Shown: one piece after another, positions 6,463-9,329 of the stretch
How positions within the stretch are numbered: position 1 is the first letter of the stretch
How the letters are laid out: the number at the start of each line of letters is the position of its first letter
Source of the DNA: an uncultured Clostridia bacterium
GTDB taxonomy: Bacteria > Bacillota > Clostridia > Oscillospirales > CAG-272
Assembly: GCA_904501765.1 (NCBI GenBank)
Contig: CAJGCM010000081.1
Location: 1-9,329, forward strand
Direction: 5' to 3'
Length of the DNA: 9,329 nt
Notes under the pieces: model-generated
Told to the model about the DNA's origin: nothing
Database searches by the model: none
What the model saw: only the letters and a program-made list of their open reading frames with translations
Program-made: the position numbers and the translations under genes

Positions 6463-8259
6463 TTATTTCTTGTAAAGAGGTCCGTAGGTTCCGCAGGCTC
6501 TGTAATCCTGTCCTTCCTTATCCATACCGAATGCGCCCCATGCGGAGGGTCTGAATATATCCTCCTCGGGTACGTTGTGCATACTTACGGGAATTCTGAG
6601 CATTGAGCACATTGTGATAAGGTCTGCGCCTATGTGTCCGTAGCTGATAGCGCCGTGGTTTGCGCCCCAGTTATTCATAACGTCATAGGCTGTCTTGAAG
6701 GCGCCCTCTCCTGTGCATCTGGGAGCAAACCAGGTGCAGGGCCAGGTGTAGTCTGTTCTCTTCCAAAGAGTGTCGGACACTTCCTCGGGAAGCTTAACAG
6801 TCCACCCCTCTGCAATCTGAAGAACGGGACCAAGTCCCTTAACCAGGTTAAGTCTTATCATTGTTGCAGGCATTTGCGCTCTGGTTTCAAAGCGGGAGGA
6901 ATATCCGCCGCCACGGAAGTAACCAAGGTCTGCGTAATTCCATGTGGAGTTAGCAAGAATATTTTTCTGGTCCTCTTCGGTTACGTCATACCAGCATTTG
7001 ATAATGGGATTGCCATTTTCGTCCTTTGCCTCACCGTTTGCATCAAGGCAGCAGGCACCGGAGTTTATAAGGTGTATAATTCCGTTGGATTCAAGAGCTT
7101 TGCCGTCTATTTCATAGCCTGTTACACGTTTGATAGCATCACCGCTCCAATAGGTGCGAACGTCTGCAAACATCTGCGCACGGTTTGTAAGAAGCTTCAT
7201 AAAGAGCATACCGATGCCGTTAAGCACGTCGTTCTCTGTTGCGAGTATGTATGGCTCTCGAGCTCCATTCCAGTCAAAGGAGGTGTTGAGCATAGACTCA
7301 GGAAAATCGCAGTTAGGATAGAAATCTGTCCACTGGCGCTGACCCTGGAAGCCTGCAGCGATAGCGTTATGTCCCACCATCTCTTCTTCGCATCCCTCGG
7401 GAAGATTTTTGTTGCCACACATAAGGTCCTTAATGATAACCATCATTTTAACAACAAATTCCCAGTCCGCATCCTTTCTTTCACGGGACTTCTGAAGCTC
7501 CTCGGGGTTCTTATCAAAGCCCTCGATGCAGTTCTCCTTAACCCATTTAAGAGCCTTCTCATATTCAGCCTTGTCATACACGCCCTCGGTCATACGGCGG
7601 ATTATTTCCACCTCGTCAACAGATTCAACACGCATTCCGAGATAATCCTCGATAAAATCGGTATTGATTATTGAGCCGCCGATGCCCATACAAATCGAGC
7701 CTATCTGAAGATATGATTTACCACGCATTGAAGCAACGGCTACCGCCGCTCTTCCAAATCTAAGCAGCTTTTCCTTAACGTCCTCGGGAATGGTGGTATC
7801 GTCGAGGTCCTGAACGTCCTTACCGTAGATACCGAAGGCGGGCAGCCCCTTCTGAGTATGAGTTGCAAGAACTGATGCAAGATAAACCGCACCGGGACGC
7901 TCTGTTCCGTTAAAGCCCCATACGCCCTTTATGGTATTCGGCTCCATATCCATAGTTTCTGCTCCATAGCACCAGCATGGAGTGACGGTAAGAGTTATAT
8001 CAACACCCTCACGACGGAACTTATCAGCACAAGCCGCAGCCTCGCCTACTCTGCCTATGGTAGTATCTGCTATAACTACCTTAACGGGCTCGCCGTTTGA
8101 ATACTTAAGATTTTCTCTGAAAAGGTCTGCCGCCCTCCTCGCCATATTCATTGTCTGCTCCTCAAGGCTTTCACGAACCTTGAGAACTCCGCGCCTGCCG
8201 TCTATGGTGGGGCGGATACCTATTACGGGATAATCGCCTATAAGTCTGTTTTCTGCCAT
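6463..8259 (-). CDS. fucI: L-fucose isomerase
   Basis: This 598-residue cytoplasmic Mn-dependent aldose-ketose isomerase converts L-fucose to L-fuculose, and the family also acts on D-arabinose. Length and motifs match E. coli FucI. AAGFQGQRQWTDFYPN (301-316), SFDWNGAREP (327-336), ATEND (340-344) and FADVRTYWS (364-372) carry E342 and D366, matching catalytic/metal residues E337 and D361. GANHGAISYGHIGADLITM (532-550) carries H535, matching H528. GGAGG (8272-8268) precedes the start by 8 nt. Fuculokinase and aldolase genes are not in the window, so the rest of the pathway lies elsewhere. It is divergent from an AraC-family gene, its likely regulator, and convergent with the NagB-like gene. 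Together they suggest mucin-type glycan sugar use. Confidence 0.96.
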   Translation of the reverse strand: MAENRLIGDYPVIGIRPTIDGRRGVLKVRESLEEQTMNMARRAADLFRENLKYSNGEPVKVVIADTTIGRVGEAAACADKFRREGVDITLTVTPCWCYGAETMDMEPNTIKGVWGFNGTERPGAVYLASVLATHTQKGLPAFGIYGKDVQDLDDTTIPEDVKEKLLRFGRAAVAVASMRGKSYLQIGSICMGIGGSIINTDFIEDYLGMRVESVDEVEIIRRMTEGVYDKAEYEKALKWVKENCIEGFDKNPEELQKSRERKDADWEFVVKMMVIIKDLMCGNKNLPEGCEEEMVGHNAIAAGFQGQRQWTDFYPNCDFPESMLNTSFDWNGAREPYILATENDVLNGIGMLFMKLLTNRAQMFADVRTYWSGDAIKRVTGYEIDGKALESNGIIHLINSGACCLDANGEAKDENGNPIIKCWYDVTEEDQKNILANSTWNYADLGYFRGGGYSSRFETRAQMPATMIRLNLVKGLGPVLQIAEGWTVKLPEEVSDTLWKRTDYTWPCTWFAPRCTGEGAFKTAYDVMNNWGANHGAISYGHIGADLITMCSMLRIPVSMHNVPEEDIFRPSAWGAFGMDKEGQDYRACGTYGPLYKK

Positions 8260-8303
8260 TTTTATATCCTCCGATAAAAAATATTTTTATATCTGCTATT
8301 TTA

Positions 8304-8309
8304 ATTATA
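8304..8309 (-). promoter_or_regulatory. Candidate -10 box of fucI
   Basis: TATAAT on the minus strand (8309-8304) lies 45 nt before the fucI ATG. No good -35 is found 16-18 nt upstream (AGTATT at best), which fits a promoter that needs an activator. It sits just beside the -35 box of the opposite promoter. Confidence 0.5.
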
Positions 8310-8313
8310 CACC

Positions 8314-8343
8314 TTGAAAATATTACAATACTTGTGTTATAAT
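8314..8343 (+). promoter_or_regulatory. Sigma-A promoter of the AraC-family gene divergent from fucI
   Basis: TTGAAA (8314-8319), an 18-nt spacer and TATAAT (8338-8343) lead to a start near 8350 and a leader of about 53 nt. Confidence 0.75.
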
Positions 8344-8361
8344 AGATAAAAATATAATTAT

Positions 8362-8391
8362 ATTCAGTTTTTTGCTCTTATTACACTGAAT
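8362..8391 (+). repeat. Inverted repeat in the leader of the second AraC gene
   Basis: ATTCAGT (8362-8368) and ACTGAAT (8385-8391) are perfect 7-nt arms around a 16-nt spacer, ending at the TGGAGG ribosome-binding site (8391-8396). It could be an autoregulatory operator or a hairpin that touches the ribosome-binding site. AT-rich context makes chance possible. Confidence 0.35.
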
Positions 8392-8402
8392 GGAGGATTT
8401 TT

Positions 8403-9257
8403 ATGATATACAATGAATTAAGGCAGAGGGGAACGGAGGATTTCCCTATTGAGCTATACCACATAGACAAATCCCACGAAAGATACGAAATGACTGCTCA
8501 CTGGCATAACGAGCTTGAAATAATCAGAGTTATCGAGGGAGAATTAAAAATCAAGCTGAATAACACGGAATACTCTGCCGCAGCAGGCGATGTAATTTTT
8601 ATAAATCCTGAAACCGTACACAGGGCAACCCCCTCGGGGTGTGTATATGAATGTATCGTTTTCAATCTTGATTTTTTGGACTCCAAAGTCTTGGGCGCGG
8701 AGCATTTTACCGAGAGCTTAAAAAATCACGAGAGAAGAATCGAGGAATACCACAGGTCCTCCCAAGCACGGATTTCGGATGTGGTGGAGCGCCTTTTTAA
8801 CGCTATGAATTTAAACGAAAGAGGGCGAAAATTCAGGATAGTGGGAGCAGTATACAATCTTTTCGCTGAAATAATTGACTCGCATTTTTACACGTCAAGT
8901 AACACGCACCCTATTCCCGAAGGAAAAAATGCGCCGAAATTAAGGGCGGTGCTTTCCTTTATAAGGAGCAATTACGGCAGTGTCATAACTCTTGACGACA
9001 TGGCAAGGGCGGCGGGAATGTCTGCAAAATATTTTTGCTATTTCTTCAAGGAAACGACCTAAAAAACACCTATGGAATATCTGACCCTTTACCGAATAGA
9101 AAAAGCGGCGGGAAAGCTTACAAAAACCGATACGAGCGTAACGGCTATCGCCTACGCCTGCGGCTTCAACGATTTAAGCTATTTTATAAAGACTTTTAAA
9201 GAATGCAAGGGCATAACTCCCGCAAAATACAGAAAACAAGCCCTGGCAACGGTTTGA
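8403..9257 (+). pseudogene. AraC-family transcriptional regulator interrupted by an in-frame TAA
   Basis: The start at 8403 follows TGGAGG by 6 nt. Residues 1-219 contain a cupin sensor domain (AHWHNELEIIRVIEGELKI, 32-50; GDVIFINPETVHRA, 62-75) and the first helix-turn-helix (ITLDDMARAAGMSAKYFCYFF, 195-215). A TAA at 9060-9062 then stops the frame. The same frame continues for 64 codons to 9257 with KTPMEYLTLYRIEKAAGKL and the second helix-turn-helix (VTAIAYACGFNDLSYFIKTF), then GITPAKYRK. With the stop read as one residue the protein would be 284 residues, normal for the family. The stop falls where the family usually has Gly, Gln or Lys before KTP. One substitution (CAA or AAA to TAA) would explain it; a single indel would not. 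The truncated product lacks half of its DNA-binding domain. It is divergent from fucI, its likely target. Confidence 0.85.
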
Positions 9258-9329
9258 TTTTTATATTTGAATGAAAGAAAGCGCAATTTTCAACCTTATT
9301 TTCTTAAAACGGAGCTAAAACGGAGAAAA

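Noticed and set aside
6634..7674. 346-codon plus-strand open frame opposite fucI
   Set aside because: It lies wholly inside a well-conserved fucI gene, has no recognisable domain and no convincing ribosome-binding site; it is a complement-strand shadow.
9060..9071. Single-base indel as the cause of the split second AraC gene
   Set aside because: The frame is the same before and after the TAA, so one indel cannot explain it; a substitution is the simplest cause.
9258..9329. Repeated TAAAACGGAG near the right end
   Set aside because: Two short copies in 72 nt without a hairpin or gene start in view; no function can be supported.

Overview
The window looks like chromosomal DNA from an anaerobic Firmicute, most likely an uncultured gut Clostridia member. 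This is inferred from strong GGAGG-type Shine-Dalgarno sites, textbook sigma-A promoters (TTGACA/TTGAAA, 17-18 nt spacer, TATAAT-like), a proline T-box leader, an ECF-type S component and AraC-type sugar regulators. There is no phage, transposon, CRISPR, rRNA or tRNA sequence in it. Gene calls are by motif recognition only; no database search was possible.

Left part (1-3541, all minus strand). Reading in the direction of transcription, an ECF transporter S component (3427-2843) comes first. It has its own promoter. Next is a T-box leader with a CCC (proline) specifier, a T-box motif and a terminator, which controls proS (2487-772). Then comes a VUT-family vitamin/queuosine-precursor transporter (692-1) that runs off the window edge. 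The -35 box of the proS promoter overlaps the stop codon of the ECF gene.

Middle (3542-6330). An AraC-family regulator (minus, 4426-3542) is divergent from a plus-strand pair: a PIG-L-type deacetylase (4544-5251) and a NagB-like sugar-phosphate isomerase/deaminase homologue (5329-6276). De-N-acetylation followed by deamination/isomerisation is a logical two-step route for an N-acetylated amino sugar. The NagB-like protein, however, lacks one of the canonical catalytic acids, so its reaction may differ.

Right part (6331-9329). L-fucose isomerase (fucI, minus, 8259-6463) converges on the NagB-like gene across a hairpin-rich 186-nt spacer. It is divergent from a second AraC-family regulator (plus, 8403-9257), and the two start regions have overlapping promoters. 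The second regulator carries an in-frame TAA between its two helix-turn-helix motifs, with the remaining 64 codons intact in the same frame. It is therefore a recent pseudogene, a sequencing error or, less likely, a readthrough gene.

The middle and right parts together suggest a host-glycan (mucin-type) sugar utilisation locus built from two regulator/enzyme modules. The left part is translation and vitamin-uptake housekeeping. I see no clearly new molecular system. The most unusual items are the altered NagB active site beside a deacetylase, the interrupted AraC regulator, and the compact regulatory layout in front of proS.
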